A stretch of 64,000 nucleotides of DNA from DYRB01 sp963709645. GTDB taxonomy: Bacteria; Pseudomonadota; Gammaproteobacteria; Chromatiales; Chromatiaceae. The translations under genes were made by a program, and so were the position numbers. The notes beneath the pieces are model-generated. The model made no database searches, had not been told where the DNA came from, and saw only the letters and a list, made by a program, of their open reading frames with translations. The stretch is taken from NCBI GenBank assembly GCA_963709645.1, contig CAVPXP010000005.1:103418-167417 (forward strand), written 5' to 3'. This document shows positions 45,285 to 54,391 of this stretch, piece after piece. Each line of letters opens with the position of its first letter. The stretch's first letter is position 1.

Positions 45285-45542
45285 TTAGTCTTCGTGGACG
45301 TCGTATTTCTGGTCGATCTGGTTCATGCGCACGACATAGACCACGATCAACAACAGGAAAACGTAAATCGACCCCTGCTGGGCAAACCAGAAGCCCAGCT
45401 TGAAGCCGCCCAGAGGGATGGCGTTGAGGGGCTCGGCGAGCAGGATGCCGAAACCGAAGGAGACCAGGAACCAGATGACCAGCAAGGTCACAAGCAAGCG
45501 CAGCGTCGCCGACCAATAGTCGGCGCGATTTTCAGGTGTCAT
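45285..45542 (-). CDS. DUF4212 small symporter subunit
   Basis: A protein of 85 residues with two membrane helices (LLVTLLVIWFLVSFGFGIL and IYVFLLLIVVYVVRMN). The N-terminal YW and the ending NQIDQKYDV are typical of the DUF4212 family that accompanies VC2705-type sodium/solute symporters. It starts the operon, 27 bases before the symporter gene. Its role is presumed to be stabilising or regulating the large subunit. Confidence 0.9.
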   Translation of the reverse strand: MTPENRADYWSATLRLLVTLLVIWFLVSFGFGILLAEPLNAIPLGGFKLGFWFAQQGSIYVFLLLIVVYVVRMNQIDQKYDVHED

Positions 45543-45959
45543 GGACGAGTCGCTCCCAGTTGGATGGTTGGCGGGGGACGGCCGGGATCAGGGCAACGTA
45601 TTGCGTCGGGGGTTCCCGCAGCGGCGGTCCACCGACCGCCGACAACCACCTTCCCCCCAGCACCCGGTCGGCGCCTCGGCATTGTTGTCGTCGTTATGCC
45701 GCATGGCCGTATAGAGCCAGGGCTCTGGCATTGTGTTGCCGTCGCAGCAGCCCTGTCAACGTGCGCACCGACTGATCAGCCAGCCGCTGGCGGTAATTTT
45801 CTCAATCCTTGCTATTGCCCTCCTGTCCAGGCGGGTCGCCCTAGCGGATTCAACGCGGGCCCTTGATCTGAGGATGGAATCGGCTTAGCGTGTGGCGTTT
45901 TGTCCGATGGGGGCATTGGGATCAAGCCCGGCGTCCCTCGCCGCATGGGGTGCAGTCGC
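45543..45959. other. Divergent intergenic region
   Basis: About 415 bases between the DUF4212-symporter operon and thrC, holding both promoters. No gene, clear operator or repeat was recognised. Confidence 0.5.
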
Positions 45960-47354
45960 ATGAACTATGTCAGTACCCGCGGGGGCGTCGCCCCGGTGGA
46001 CTTCGCCCGGGCCGTGATGATGGGCCTCGGGACCGACGGCGGGCTGCTGGTCCCGGCGACCATCCCCGAAGTCGATAGGGACACCCTTGCGTCCTGGTCG
46101 CGCCTGCCCTTCGCCGATCTGGCCCTAGAGGTCATGGCCCCCTTCGTGGGGAATGCCATACCCCGAGACGACCTCGCCGGGCTCATCGGCCGCTCCTACG
46201 CCAGCTTCAGCCACCCGGAGGTCACCCCGGTGGTAGAGGTCGGCGACACGCGGATACTGGAGCTCTTCCACGGCCCCACCGCCGCCTTCAAAGACGTCGC
46301 CCTGCAACTGTTGGGCAACCTATTCGAGTACCTGCTCGAACGCGACGGGGGCCGCATCAATATCGTCGGGGCCACCTCAGGCGACACCGGCTCAGCGGCC
46401 ATCGCAGGGGTCCGCGGCAAGGCGCGCATCGAGATTTTCATCCTCCACCCCCAGGGGCGCGTCTCCCCCATCCAGGAACGGCAGATGACCACGGTGCTGG
46501 ACGCCAATGTCCACAACGCGGCCGTACGAGGGACCTTCGACGACGCCCAGGGGATCGTCAAGGCGCTGTTTAACGACCTCGCCTTCAAGGACGAGTATCA
46601 CCTGGGCGCGGTCAACTCCATCAACTGGGCCCGCATCCTGGCCCAGACGGTCTACTACTTCTACGCATGGGGCCGGGTGAGCGCCGGCGACCCGGACCGG
46701 CGCCTGAGCTTCGCGGTCCCCACGGGCAACTTTGGCGATATCTTTGCCGGCTACCTGGCCAAGCGCATGGGGCTGCCGACTGAGCGGCTGCTCATCGCCA
46801 CAAACCGCAACGACATCCTGACGCGCTTCGTCCAGACCGGGGTCTATGCGGCCGGCGAGGTCCACCCGACCCTGAGCCCCGCCATGGACATCCAGATCGC
46901 CTCCAACTTCGAGCGCTACCTCTACTACCTCCACGGAGAGGACCCGACCGCCGTGCGCACCCTGCTCGAAACCATGCAGCGCACGGGACAGTTGAGCGTG
47001 GGAGAACCCCTGCACCGAGCTGTTACGGAAGACTTCGACGCTGCGGCGGTCGACGACGCTGGCACCCTGGAGCAGATCCGCCAGACCCATGCGGCAACCG
47101 GGTACATCCTCGACCCGCACACCGCAGTCGGGGTGCGTGCGGCCGCCGCACTGCCAGAGTGCATCTGCCTGGCCACAGCCCACCCGGCCAAGTTTAGTGA
47201 GGCGGTGACCGCTGCCATCGGCCGGGAGGCCCCACCGCCGCCCTCGCTCCAGGGTCTGATGGACAAGCCGACCCGCTGCGCCCTGCTCAACGCCGATGTC
47301 GATGCGGTCAAGGGGCACATCCGCGCCACGCTGGCGGACCGGGCCGGCGGCTGA
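45960..47354 (+). CDS. thrC: Threonine synthase
   Basis: A protein of 464 residues from ATG 45960 (MNYVSTRGGVAPVDFARA); upstream starts at 45945 or 45900 would add residues not seen in the family. The PLP-binding Lys is Lys111 in FHGPTAAFKDVALQLLGN. VGATSGDTGSAAI, then HPQGRVSPIQERQM and NSINWARILAQTVYYF are typical. It converts O-phosphohomoserine to threonine. The next gene, 7 bases on, encodes a citramalate-type synthase, so the pair links threonine and isoleucine supply. Confidence 0.95.
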   Translation: MNYVSTRGGVAPVDFARAVMMGLGTDGGLLVPATIPEVDRDTLASWSRLPFADLALEVMAPFVGNAIPRDDLAGLIGRSYASFSHPEVTPVVEVGDTRILELFHGPTAAFKDVALQLLGNLFEYLLERDGGRINIVGATSGDTGSAAIAGVRGKARIEIFILHPQGRVSPIQERQMTTVLDANVHNAAVRGTFDDAQGIVKALFNDLAFKDEYHLGAVNSINWARILAQTVYYFYAWGRVSAGDPDRRLSFAVPTGNFGDIFAGYLAKRMGLPTERLLIATNRNDILTRFVQTGVYAAGEVHPTLSPAMDIQIASNFERYLYYLHGEDPTAVRTLLETMQRTGQLSVGEPLHRAVTEDFDAAAVDDAGTLEQIRQTHAATGYILDPHTAVGVRAAAALPECICLATAHPAKFSEAVTAAIGREAPPPPSLQGLMDKPTRCALLNADVDAVKGHIRATLADRAGG

Positions 47355-47361
47355 GGTGGTC

Positions 47362-48928
47362 ATGGACTTGAGCCCCGGGCGTTACGTCCGCATCCTCGAC
47401 ACCACCCTGCGCGACGGGGAGCAAACCCAGGGGGTCTCCTTCGCCCCGGAGGAGAAGGTCAGCATCGCCAAGGTCCTGCTGGAGGCTGTGACGGGTGGAC
47501 CGCATCGAGGTGGCCTCGGCACGGGTCTCCGCGGGAGAGCTCGACGCCGTCTCCCAGATCCTCGACTGGGCCGAAGGGGTCGGGCTCGCCGACCGGGTGG
47601 AAGTTCTGGGTTTCATCGACCACGGCCAGAGCGTGGACTGGATCCGCCGGGCCGGCGGGCGGGTCATCAACCTGCTCGCCAAGGGCAGCGAGCGCCACTG
47701 CCGTTACCAGTTGGGCAAGACCCTGGACGAGCACGCCCGCGACGTGCGCGAGGCCATCGAGACGGCCCTCGGCCGAGGGCTGGCGGTCAACGTCTATCTG
47801 GAGGACTGGTCCAACGGCTACCGGGACAACCCGGACTACGTCTACGGATTCATGGATCGCCTGATGGACCTTGGCGTGGGCGACTTCATGCTCCCGGACA
47901 CCCTGGGTGTCATGACCCCGGACCAAATCCGAGCCGCCTTTGCGGACATGGGATCCCGCTACCCTGACTGCGCCTTCGACTTCCATCCCCACAACGACTA
48001 CGGCCTGGGAACCGCCAACGTGATGGCGGCCGCCCAGGCCGGGGCCGCGACGGTGCACTGCACCGTGAACTGCCTTGGGGAGCGCGCCGGCAATGCCTCA
48101 CTGGCGGAGGTGGTGGTCAACCTGCGCGACCAACTCGGCCTGACCCTGGGCATCGACGAGACCCACCTGGCCCGGGTCAGCGAGTTGGTCTCCTATTTCT
48201 CCGGCAAGCGGGTCGCGGACAATGCCCCAGTGGTCGGGGCCGATGTCTTTACCCAGACCGCCGGAATCCATGCCGATGGGGACAAGAAGGCGGCCCTCTA
48301 TCAGACGCGCCTGAGTCCCGAGCGCTTTGCCCGGCGGCGCAAGTACGCCCTGGGCAAGCTCGCCGGCAAGGCGTCCCTAGCCAAAAATCTGGAGCGGCTG
48401 GACATCACCTTGTCACCGGAGAACCAGCGGAAGGTTCTGCAGCGCATCGTCGAGTTGGGGGATTCCAAGCGGGTCATTACCACCGAGGACCTCCCCTTTA
48501 TCATCGCCGAGGTTTTGGAAAGCAGGGACCAAGACTACTGCGAGCTGCTCGCCTGCACCTTCACCAGCAGCATGGGGCTTACGTCTACCGCGAGCCTGCG
48601 CATCCGCATCCAGGACGAGGAATTCAACGCCGCGGGGAGTGGCAACGGCGGCTTCGACGCCTTCACCACAGCCCTGGCAAAGGTCCTGAAGAAGACGGGC
48701 ATCGCCCTGCCGGCGCTCGTCGACTTCGAGGTCCGCATCCCCAAGGGCGGGCGTACAGATGCCCTGACAGAGTGCATCATCACCTGGGACGAAGGGGCCG
48801 GCGGGCTCAAGACCCGCGGTGTCCACACAAACCAGGTCTTCGCCGCTATCAACGCCACTTTACGGATGCTCAACATCCTGATCCATCGAAGCGTTCACCC
48901 CACCGCGCCCGAGGCAGTGGATCAATAG
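47362..48928 (+). CDS. cimA: (R)-Citramalate synthase-like enzyme, one frameshift
   Basis: From ATG 47362 the protein reads ILDTTLRDGEQTQGVSFAPE. One extra G in the GGG run 47493-47495 breaks the frame; removing it gives LLEAVTVDRIEVASARVSAG and an open frame to 48928, about 522 residues. The HMGL-like barrel has FDFHPHNDYGLGTANVMAA with the metal His pair and DTLGVMTPDQIR. A LeuA-type dimerisation domain follows (CTFTSSMGLTSTASLRIRI). The N-terminal signature and layout match Leptospira-type CimA, which condenses pyruvate and acetyl-CoA for isoleucine synthesis. 2-Isopropylmalate or homocitrate synthase activity cannot be fully excluded by eye. Confidence 0.85.
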
Positions 48929-48966
48929 GGCGATGCCCGTCCGCAGTGGACTGCCGAAAAGCAGAA

Positions 48967-48998
48967 AGGGCCGGATCGGGCTTCCCCGATCCGGCCCT
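48967..48998. terminator. Bidirectional terminator hairpin
   Basis: A 14-bp perfect stem (AGGGCCGGATCGGG with its complement) with a CTTC loop sits between convergent cimA and the small exported-protein gene. The minus-strand side is followed by TTTC. Confidence 0.8.
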
Positions 48999-49030
48999 GC
49001 CGGGACTCCAGGCTAGGGCGAATCCAGCGG

Positions 49031-49384
49031 CTAGTCGAAGTTCTTGACCGTGAAGGCGTAGAAACGGCCGCGGCCGGTCTCGACAGCCCACCGGAGGTAG
49101 CCCTCGAAGGCATCCCGCATGGCCTCGTTCGGCAGTACGTCCTCAGCCCCGGTGCGAGGCTCGTATGCCGCCAGACGGCTCAGACCTTGTTCCTTGGTCC
49201 AGGCCAAATAGGCGTTGAACTGGTCTTCCATCTCCTGTGTCGGGAACGAGCCCGATGCCGAGACCTGGGCGTTGATGGCCGGTTCGAGGTCGTTGGCCCT
49301 GGAGACCGTGGCCTCTGCGGCTCGCGGTCCAGTGACCAAAAGCGTTAGGGCGATGGCCCCGGTGATCAGAGTTGGTTTCAACAT
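49031..49384 (-). CDS. Small exported protein with an internal repeat, function unknown
   Basis: A protein of 117 residues with a signal peptide (LITGAIALTLLVTGPRAAEA). The mature part contains two similar helical units: MEDQFNAYLAWTKEQGLSRL and MRDAFEGYLRWAVETGRGRF, about 43 residues apart. I do not recognise the family. It contains no Cys in the mature part. It is transcribed alone. A perfect AT-rich 13-2-13 palindrome ends 16 bases upstream of its ATG, strong evidence of specific regulation. The hydrogenase assembly genes lie beyond that palindrome on the other strand. Confidence 0.75.
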   Translation of the reverse strand: MLKPTLITGAIALTLLVTGPRAAEATVSRANDLEPAINAQVSASGSFPTQEMEDQFNAYLAWTKEQGLSRLAAYEPRTGAEDVLPNEAMRDAFEGYLRWAVETGRGRFYAFTVKNFD

Positions 49385-49399
49385 GTGAATGCTCCTGGT

Positions 49400-49427
49400 A
49401 ACGATAATATTTTTAAATATTATCGTT
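49400..49427. promoter_or_regulatory. Perfect 13-2-13 AT-rich palindrome, probable operator
   Basis: AACGATAATATTT and its exact reverse complement are separated by TT. In this GC-rich region an AT-rich perfect dyad next to a start codon is most likely a repressor or activator site. The geometry is close to the 12-2-12 operators of ArsR/SmtB proteins; the binding protein is unknown. Confidence 0.75.
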
Positions 49428-49781
49428 TACTAATATATCTGAGTCAATCCTTACTATTTCTGTCGCACTTTAACGCGGCACCCAACATCCCTGAGGCCCG
49501 GCTCAACAGCGGGCTATCGCGGGACGGGCCGTCCAGGCTGGCCATCACCGACCACTTGGTTCGAGCGGACAGGCTGGCGGCATGACCAGCCGCCCCCTGC
49601 CGACCCTGAATACCTGCTTGCCACTAGCGGCTACACTCTTGCCAACCGAGCGGCAGCACACGGCAGGCCCGCCCGCCAACCTCGTCCGCAGGGTACTGAA
49701 AGACCGAGCCAATTCAGGCCGAAGCGAAGCTGGCGCACTTCCTGCTGGGAAGCAACCACTACCCACCAACCGGACACCGCG
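49428..49781. other. Intergenic region upstream of hupH
   Basis: About 350 bases, relatively AT-rich at its left end (TAATATATCT). It should contain the hupH promoter. No gene or second palindrome was seen. Confidence 0.4.
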
Positions 49782-50640
49782 ATGACCGCCACCTTCGACC
49801 CCTTCCCTTTCACCGGCCCGGGCAGCCAACCCGGCGAGACCGACGGGGCGGGCCTGGACTATTTGCCCATGCCCAAGGGGATGGAGACCTACAACGCCCC
49901 TCTGCTGCCGGAGCCGGAAGAAATCGCTGGTTTGGAGCAGGGGCTTGGCGTCCTGCGCCGCCTGCTAGCCGCACTGGAGGGCTATGACCCAGAGGCGCCG
50001 CCAACGGTCCTGGACCTCATCGACGTGCCGCCGTCGGACCTCGATATGCTCACCCAGGCCCTCGGCGAGGGCGAGGTGAGCGCCGTAGCGACCGGAACCG
50101 GCGCGGCGCGCGTCCAGGAGACCCGCCTCGCCGGCGTCTGGCGCGTCCTGTCCACCCCTATGGCAGATCAACCCCTGGCGGACCACCTGGAGGTGGCGGA
50201 TGTCCCGCAAGCGGTCCGCGCCGGCGCCTTCGCCGGGGCCAGGAGCAGAGATGGACCTGGCGGCAGGACACCCGCCGGGCGTGCACAATGCACCGCCGGT
50301 CCTGGCCGAGCTGAACGACCAAATCGCTCGCTGGCGCCCCGGCGACGAGCCCCATGTGGTCAACCTTACCCTGCTCCCCCAGACCCCGCAGGATCTCGCC
50401 TACCTGGAGGCCAGCCTAGGGCAGGGGCCCGTGACCGTCCTCTCCCGCGGCTATGGCAACTGCCGCGTGCGCGCCACGGCGCTGCGCAACCTCTGGTGGG
50501 TGCAGCACTTCAACTCCGACGACCGGATGATCCTGAACACGCTGGAGGTTGTGGATGTCCCTGCCGCCGTTCTCGCCGCCCCGGAGGACCTCGCCGACAG
50601 CGCCCAGCGCCTCGCCGAGATCCTGGATGCCTTGGCATGA
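49782..50640 (+). CDS. hupH: [NiFe]-hydrogenase expression/maturation protein HupH/HyaF type, frameshifted
   Basis: From ATG 49782 the first frame gives LDYLPMPKGMETYNAPLLPE and EVSAVATGTGAARVQETRLA, typical of the HupH/HyaF N-terminal half. After DHLEVADVPQAVRAGAFAG the frame shifts near 50240. The second half (HNAPPVLAELNDQIARW, LSRGYGNCRVRATALRNLWW and MILNTLEVVDVPAAV) ends at 50640. The joined length is about 285 residues, normal for the family. It helps assemble the small subunit and its Fe-S clusters. Its stop overlaps the hupI start (ATGA). Confidence 0.85.
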
Positions 50641-50861
50641 GCGACCCGGCCCACTTCGAGGGGTCCTACCTGGGAGACGCCGCCCGCATCGGCGCCGACA
50701 CGCGCATGGAATGCAAGATCTGCTGGTACGTCTATGACCCGCGGGAGGGCGACGACACCTGGCAGATCCCGCCGGGGACGGCCTTCGCCGATCTGCCCGA
50801 CCATTGGCGCTGCCCGCGCTGCGACGGCGAGCGCGACCAGTTCATGGCCCTGGAGGACTGA
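50637..50861 (+). CDS. hupI: Hydrogenase-associated rubredoxin
   Basis: A protein of 74 residues. The two Cys pairs of the rubredoxin iron site are CKICWYVYDP and CPRCDGERDQF. The Trp and Pro-Gly-Thr-x-Phe (PPGTAFADLP) are conserved. An N-terminal extension of about 20 residues distinguishes the HupI/HoxR group from plain rubredoxins. It is an electron carrier thought to protect or mature the hydrogenase small subunit under oxygen. It is intact and overlaps hupH by 4 bases. Confidence 0.92.
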   Translation: MSDPAHFEGSYLGDAARIGADTRMECKICWYVYDPREGDDTWQIPPGTAFADLPDHWRCPRCDGERDQFMALED

Positions 50862-50862
50862 C

Positions 50863-51376
50863 ATGGACTGCCCCCAGGCCGTCGCCGAGCGGTTGGAGCG
50901 GGTCTTCGAACCATCCATCGGGAGCGGATGCGGGGCCTGCCCGTCCTCAATCCGCGCCTGCGGGTGCAGGTGGTCGGCGCCCAGACCTGGGCCGGTGGCT
51001 GGCTCGGCGTTCTGGTTACCCCGTGGTGCATGAACTGCTCGCCCTGCCTGCCGACGCCGTCGGTCTGGGCCCTCCGGGCAGCAAGCGCAGCCGGACCTTT
51101 CCCTCCGGCGACTACGAGTTCATCGCCGGCGAACCGGCGGAGATCGGCCCCCACGAGGCCTGCTCGCTCTTCTCCCCGGTCCACGAATTCGCCGATCAGG
51201 ACGCGGCGATGGCGACCGCCCATGAGGTCCTCCGGGTCCTGATGGAGCCGACGGCAGCGGCGGCCAGCCCAACGTCGGCGCCCGTCGCCGCCATGGATCG
51301 GAAACTCAGCCGCCGCGGCCTGTTCCGCGCCCTCGGTGGCAGCGGTCCCGGGGCCGAGCCGGACGCAGCCCCGTGA
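50863..51376 (+). CDS. hupJ: HupJ/HybE-type hydrogenase assembly chaperone, frameshifted
   Basis: Three frames join: MDCPQAVAERLERVFE, then after about 50910 IHRERMRGLPVLNPRLRVQV and GAQTWAGGWLGVLVTPWCMN. After about 51033 the third frame reads LLALPADAVGLGPPGSKRSR, FPSGDYEFIAGEP and ACSLFSPVHEFADQDAAMAT. The GVLVTPWxMN, FPSGxYxF and CSLFSPVxEF blocks define the HybE/HupJ chaperone family, which holds back immature hydrogenase subunits from Tat export. The C-terminal 40 residues are low-complexity. It starts two bases after hupI and its stop overlaps the hupK GTG. Confidence 0.8.
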
Positions 51377-52570
51377 TCGCCCCCGTCTGCGGCACCGAGG
51401 GGTCACTGGACATCCGCCTGGGAGTCGACGCCGGGCGCGTCGCCGCGGTGGACATCCGCTCGACCCGTCCCCTTGGGGTGACCAGGGTATTTCTCGGCAA
51501 ACCCGTCGACCAGGTCCTGGGCACCCTGCCCCTGCTCTACAGCGTCTGCGCCACTGCGCAGAGTGCCGCGGCGGTGCAGGCGGCCGAGGCCGCCCTAGGC
51601 ATCCGTCCCAGCAACAGCCAGCAGAGGGCCCGGGAGGCCCAGGTCCTGGCCGAGACCGCCCGCGAGCACCTCATCCGCTGCCTGCTGGGCTGGGCGGACT
51701 GGCTTGGCGAGCCCCCGGACCCCCAGGCCCTGGGTCTGGCCGGGCGCCTACGCGGGGCACTGAGGTCCGCCCTCTACCCCGAAGGACGACGCCTTCAAGC
51801 TCGGCGGGGGCCGGCTGGCCCCGGACCGAATCGCGCGTAGCGGAGAGCCTGGACGCATTGGAGTCGCTGCTGGCGAGCCAGATCCTTGGGCCTGCCCGTC
51901 GCCGACTGGCTCGCGATCCAGGACGCCACCGGCCTCGCCGCCTGGGCGACCGGGGCCGATACCTCGGCGCCCGGGCCATCGCCCGGGTCCTGGCCTCGGG
52001 CTGGGCCGAGGTGTCGGCTTGTTCCGTCCAGCCCTTGGGCGAGACAGCCCCGGAGGAGCTGGACCTGCGACTGACCGCCCCGGACGCGGACGAATTCATC
52101 GCCCGACCCACCTGGAACGGAGCCGAGTGCGAGACCGGGGCCTTGGCCCGCGAGGCCCACCGCCCTTTGTTGGCCGACCTGGCCAAGCATTACGGCAACG
52201 GCCTGCTGACCCGGCTCACAGCCCGCCTGAGCGAGCTGGCCGGGCTGCCGGGGCGCATCGCCGCCGCGTTGGACGGGATCGCCGCCGAGCCTGCGCCCGC
52301 GCCACCGGCTGCGTCCGCCGGCTCCGGCAGCGGCATCGGCCAGGTGGAGGCCGCCCGCGGCCGGCTCATCCACCGGGTCGAGATCGAGGCGGGCCAGGTC
52401 CGGTCCTACCGCATCCTCGCCCCCACGGAGTGGAACTTCCACCCCCAGGGCGTACTGGCCAGCGGGCTGCTGGGGCTGGAGGCCGACGCCGAGCTGGAGG
52501 CCCTGGTCGCCTTACCGTCGAGGCCATCGACCCCTGCGTTGGTTACCGGATCGAGATCCAGACCGCACCA
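51373..52570 (+). CDS. hupK: HupK-like hydrogenase assembly protein, several frameshifts
   Basis: A GTG at 51373 overlaps the hupJ stop (GTGA). The first frame gives GVDAGRVAAVDIRSTRPLG, LPLLYSVCATAQSAAAVQAA and LIRCLLGWADWLGEP. Shifts near 51785, 51880 and 51950 are needed to reach YLGARAIARVLASGWAEVSA, LTAPDADEFIARPTWNGAEC and YRILAPTEWNFHPQGVLASG. A last shift near 52510 reaches VEAIDPCVGYRIEI. These blocks mirror the [NiFe] large subunit (the VCxTAQ and DPCVGY regions) in the degenerate HupK family, a scaffold for cofactor assembly. The exact stop cannot be placed; 52570 is approximate. Confidence 0.7.
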
Positions 52571-52650
52571 TCGCGGACCCCAAGAGCCACACCCCCGTCT
52601 CACAGCCAGCTTACCCCCGCCGGGATATATCGGGCTACCTGTAAATCCGA

Positions 52651-53320
52651 TGGTAGACCCCGCGCCAATGCTCCTGGTCTACCTGGCCGCGCACCAGGGG
52701 CAGGTGGTCTCGCGGCAGGGCTTTGGCGCGCCACGTCTGGCGTGGCGCGCTCGTCGGCTACGACGCGGTGACGGGCACCATCATCAAGCTGCGCAAGGCC
52801 CTCGACGACGACCCGCGGCAGCCGTGCTACATCGCCACGGTACCGAAGCGTGGATACCGTCTGCAGCCAGGGGGCGTACAGGCACACGAGCCGACACCCG
52901 CCGCATCGCAGCCGGGCGCCCCCGCACCCGAGCCGCACGCCGGCGCCCATCGCGCAAAGGTCCAGGGTGCGCTGGACCAGGATGGCCGTCGTTGGCTTTG
53001 GGCTCTCACTCCTCCTTGCGTTCGGCGTCGCGCTCCTCATTCGCCAGGAGCGCGGTCAGATCCCCGCTCCTCTGGTCCCGCGGACAGTGGGCATCCCCGG
53101 CTTGGCCGTGCTCCCCTTCGCCAACCTCGCCGGAGACCCCGACGAGCAGTATTTCATCGATGGTCTGACCGAGGACCTGATCGCCAACCTCTCGAGGATT
53201 TCGGGTCTTAGGTTCATCGCCCGCGGCTCCGCCTTCGCCGGGAGCGACACGGACCCTCGGGAGGCGGCCAAGCAGCTCGGCGTTCGCTATATGTTCCAGT
53301 GCAGCCTGCGACGGCCAGCG
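52651..53320 (+). pseudogene. Truncated CadC/TolB-type membrane regulator
   Basis: The order of parts matches the intact regulator at 5.1 kb. A partial winged helix (LLVYLAAHQGQVVSRQ, then after a one-base shift RHVWRGALVGYDAV and IATVPKRGYRL) is followed by a shift near 52960, a membrane helix (VVGFGLSLLLAFGVALLI) and a TolB-N/FlgO-like segment (LAVLPFANLAGDPDEQYFI, then LGVRYMFQCSLRR). Then the similarity stops near 53315 and no TPR region follows. The start is missing because the N-terminal strands run into the end of hupK. It is a truncated, frameshifted relative. Confidence 0.65.
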
Positions 53321-53459
53321 GCCAGGCCTCGGATACCGTCCAGACTCGGAGAAGGTCGGGAAGATGGAGCGGGGGCACTTTCTTCGAGCCGGACTCAGGG
53401 TCCCAGGGTGACTTCGTGCTCGCCCGCTCCGGTGCGAGGGTAGCTAACCCTCACGCTGG

Positions 53460-53600
53460 CCAAGATACAAGGGTGATTGTGGGCAACGATCACCGCCGAG
53501 GCGCGGTCCGCCAGAGCATCGGCGAATACCTCGCGGAGGTGGACGGGCGTCCGGCCGGGATCGGGCAACTCGGCTTGGCGGCCGTTGTCGGCTGATGCCC
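53460..53600 (-). pseudogene. RadC-domain remnant
   Basis: The minus-strand frame reads GRTPVHLREVFADALADRAS then AVIVAHNHP, matching the region of RadC/DUF2466 proteins that leads to the metal-binding HxH motif (HNHP at about 53470-53481). Nothing of the N-terminal helices or the later SxxD motif is present. RadC genes are frequent in prophages and genomic islands. This stub sits directly beside the 3' end of the polyene-like cluster. Confidence 0.6.
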
Positions 53601-53602
53601 CA

Positions 53603-54391
53603 TCAGGGCGAGCCGACGGCCACCCGAACGCTGCAGCCGTCGAGGTAGTCGATGTCAACGTGGGCCGGAGCCCCGTGCGCGAGGGCGCAAAGCAAAGTCA
53701 GGCTGCGGGCCGCCGGCACGCCTTGGTGCAGCGCCGCGAGTCCCTCGGGCAGATCAGCCTCCGAGCCGGTGGATCTCACGTCGGCGTCGAGCGTGGCGAT
53801 GCTCCGGTCCGTTCGCTCCGGAGCAAGCACGAAGGCAGCGCCAAAGACGGCACTGATCGGCCGCACGGACCGCAGCGGCTCCGGATAGGGCGTGTCGTAG
53901 GCCACGAGCACCACCGGTTGCCGTTCCACGGCGACCCACGCCAGGGCCTCGATCAGTCCTGCGGCGAAGCTCCAGTCGTAGGCACACAAGGACGTGGAAC
54001 TCTCCATCGCGCCTGTGGCAACGCCCCAGTAGCCGGCCGGTGCGTTGTGCACCGAATTGTGGAAACGCGTCGGCGACACCTCCCGCATCTCAGAGGCGAG
54101 CGTTTCGCAGATGGCATGGTGGTTGTCGCCGTCACCTCCTGACGAGGTGAATACGGAAGCGAGCGAGCGCGGCGCACGCCCCGAGTGCTCGCAAGCCTCG
54201 CGACCCACCGCGAGGGCGAGGCGCACGCTGCCGCCGGTGCGGCGTCGCTCCGCCGGTGGTAGCCAGTCGCTGGGCGCGACCTCCACCGGTTCGGGGCGAT
54301 AGGGCCGTGTCCCGGCGAGCACGGGCTGGCTGGCATGCCAGCCTTGCAGGCCGGGGCCGATCACGCCGATGCCTTCGAGCCACGCGCGCAT
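53603..54391 (-). CDS. Ketosynthase-like chain length factor
   Basis: A protein of 262 residues from ATG 54391, coupled to the ketosynthase stop as TGATG; the longer upstream frame is rejected. It is a thiolase-fold protein of the beta-ketoacyl-synthase N-terminal type used in aryl-polyene clusters. VFTSSGGDGDNHHAICETLA, HNSVHNAPAGYWGVATGA and SSTSLCAYDWSFAAGLIEAL are recognisable. The residue at the catalytic Cys position is not clearly a nucleophile (SSTS precedes LCAYD). It is about two-thirds the length of a ketosynthase. It probably pairs with the ketosynthase just upstream and sets chain length. It is the last gene of the cluster. Confidence 0.82.
   Translation of the reverse strand: MRAWLEGIGVIGPGLQGWHASQPVLAGTRPYRPEPVEVAPSDWLPPAERRRTGGSVRLALAVGREACEHSGRAPRSLASVFTSSGGDGDNHHAICETLASEMREVSPTRFHNSVHNAPAGYWGVATGAMESSTSLCAYDWSFAAGLIEALAWVAVERQPVVLVAYDTPYPEPLRSVRPISAVFGAAFVLAPERTDRSIATLDADVRSTGSEADLPEGLAALHQGVPAARSLTLLCALAHGAPAHVDIDYLDGCSVRVAVGSP

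Noticed and set aside
49400..49427. Fur box
   Set aside because: GATAAT and ATTATC half-sites are present, but the 10-base spacing differs from the 7-base spacing of the 19-bp Fur consensus.
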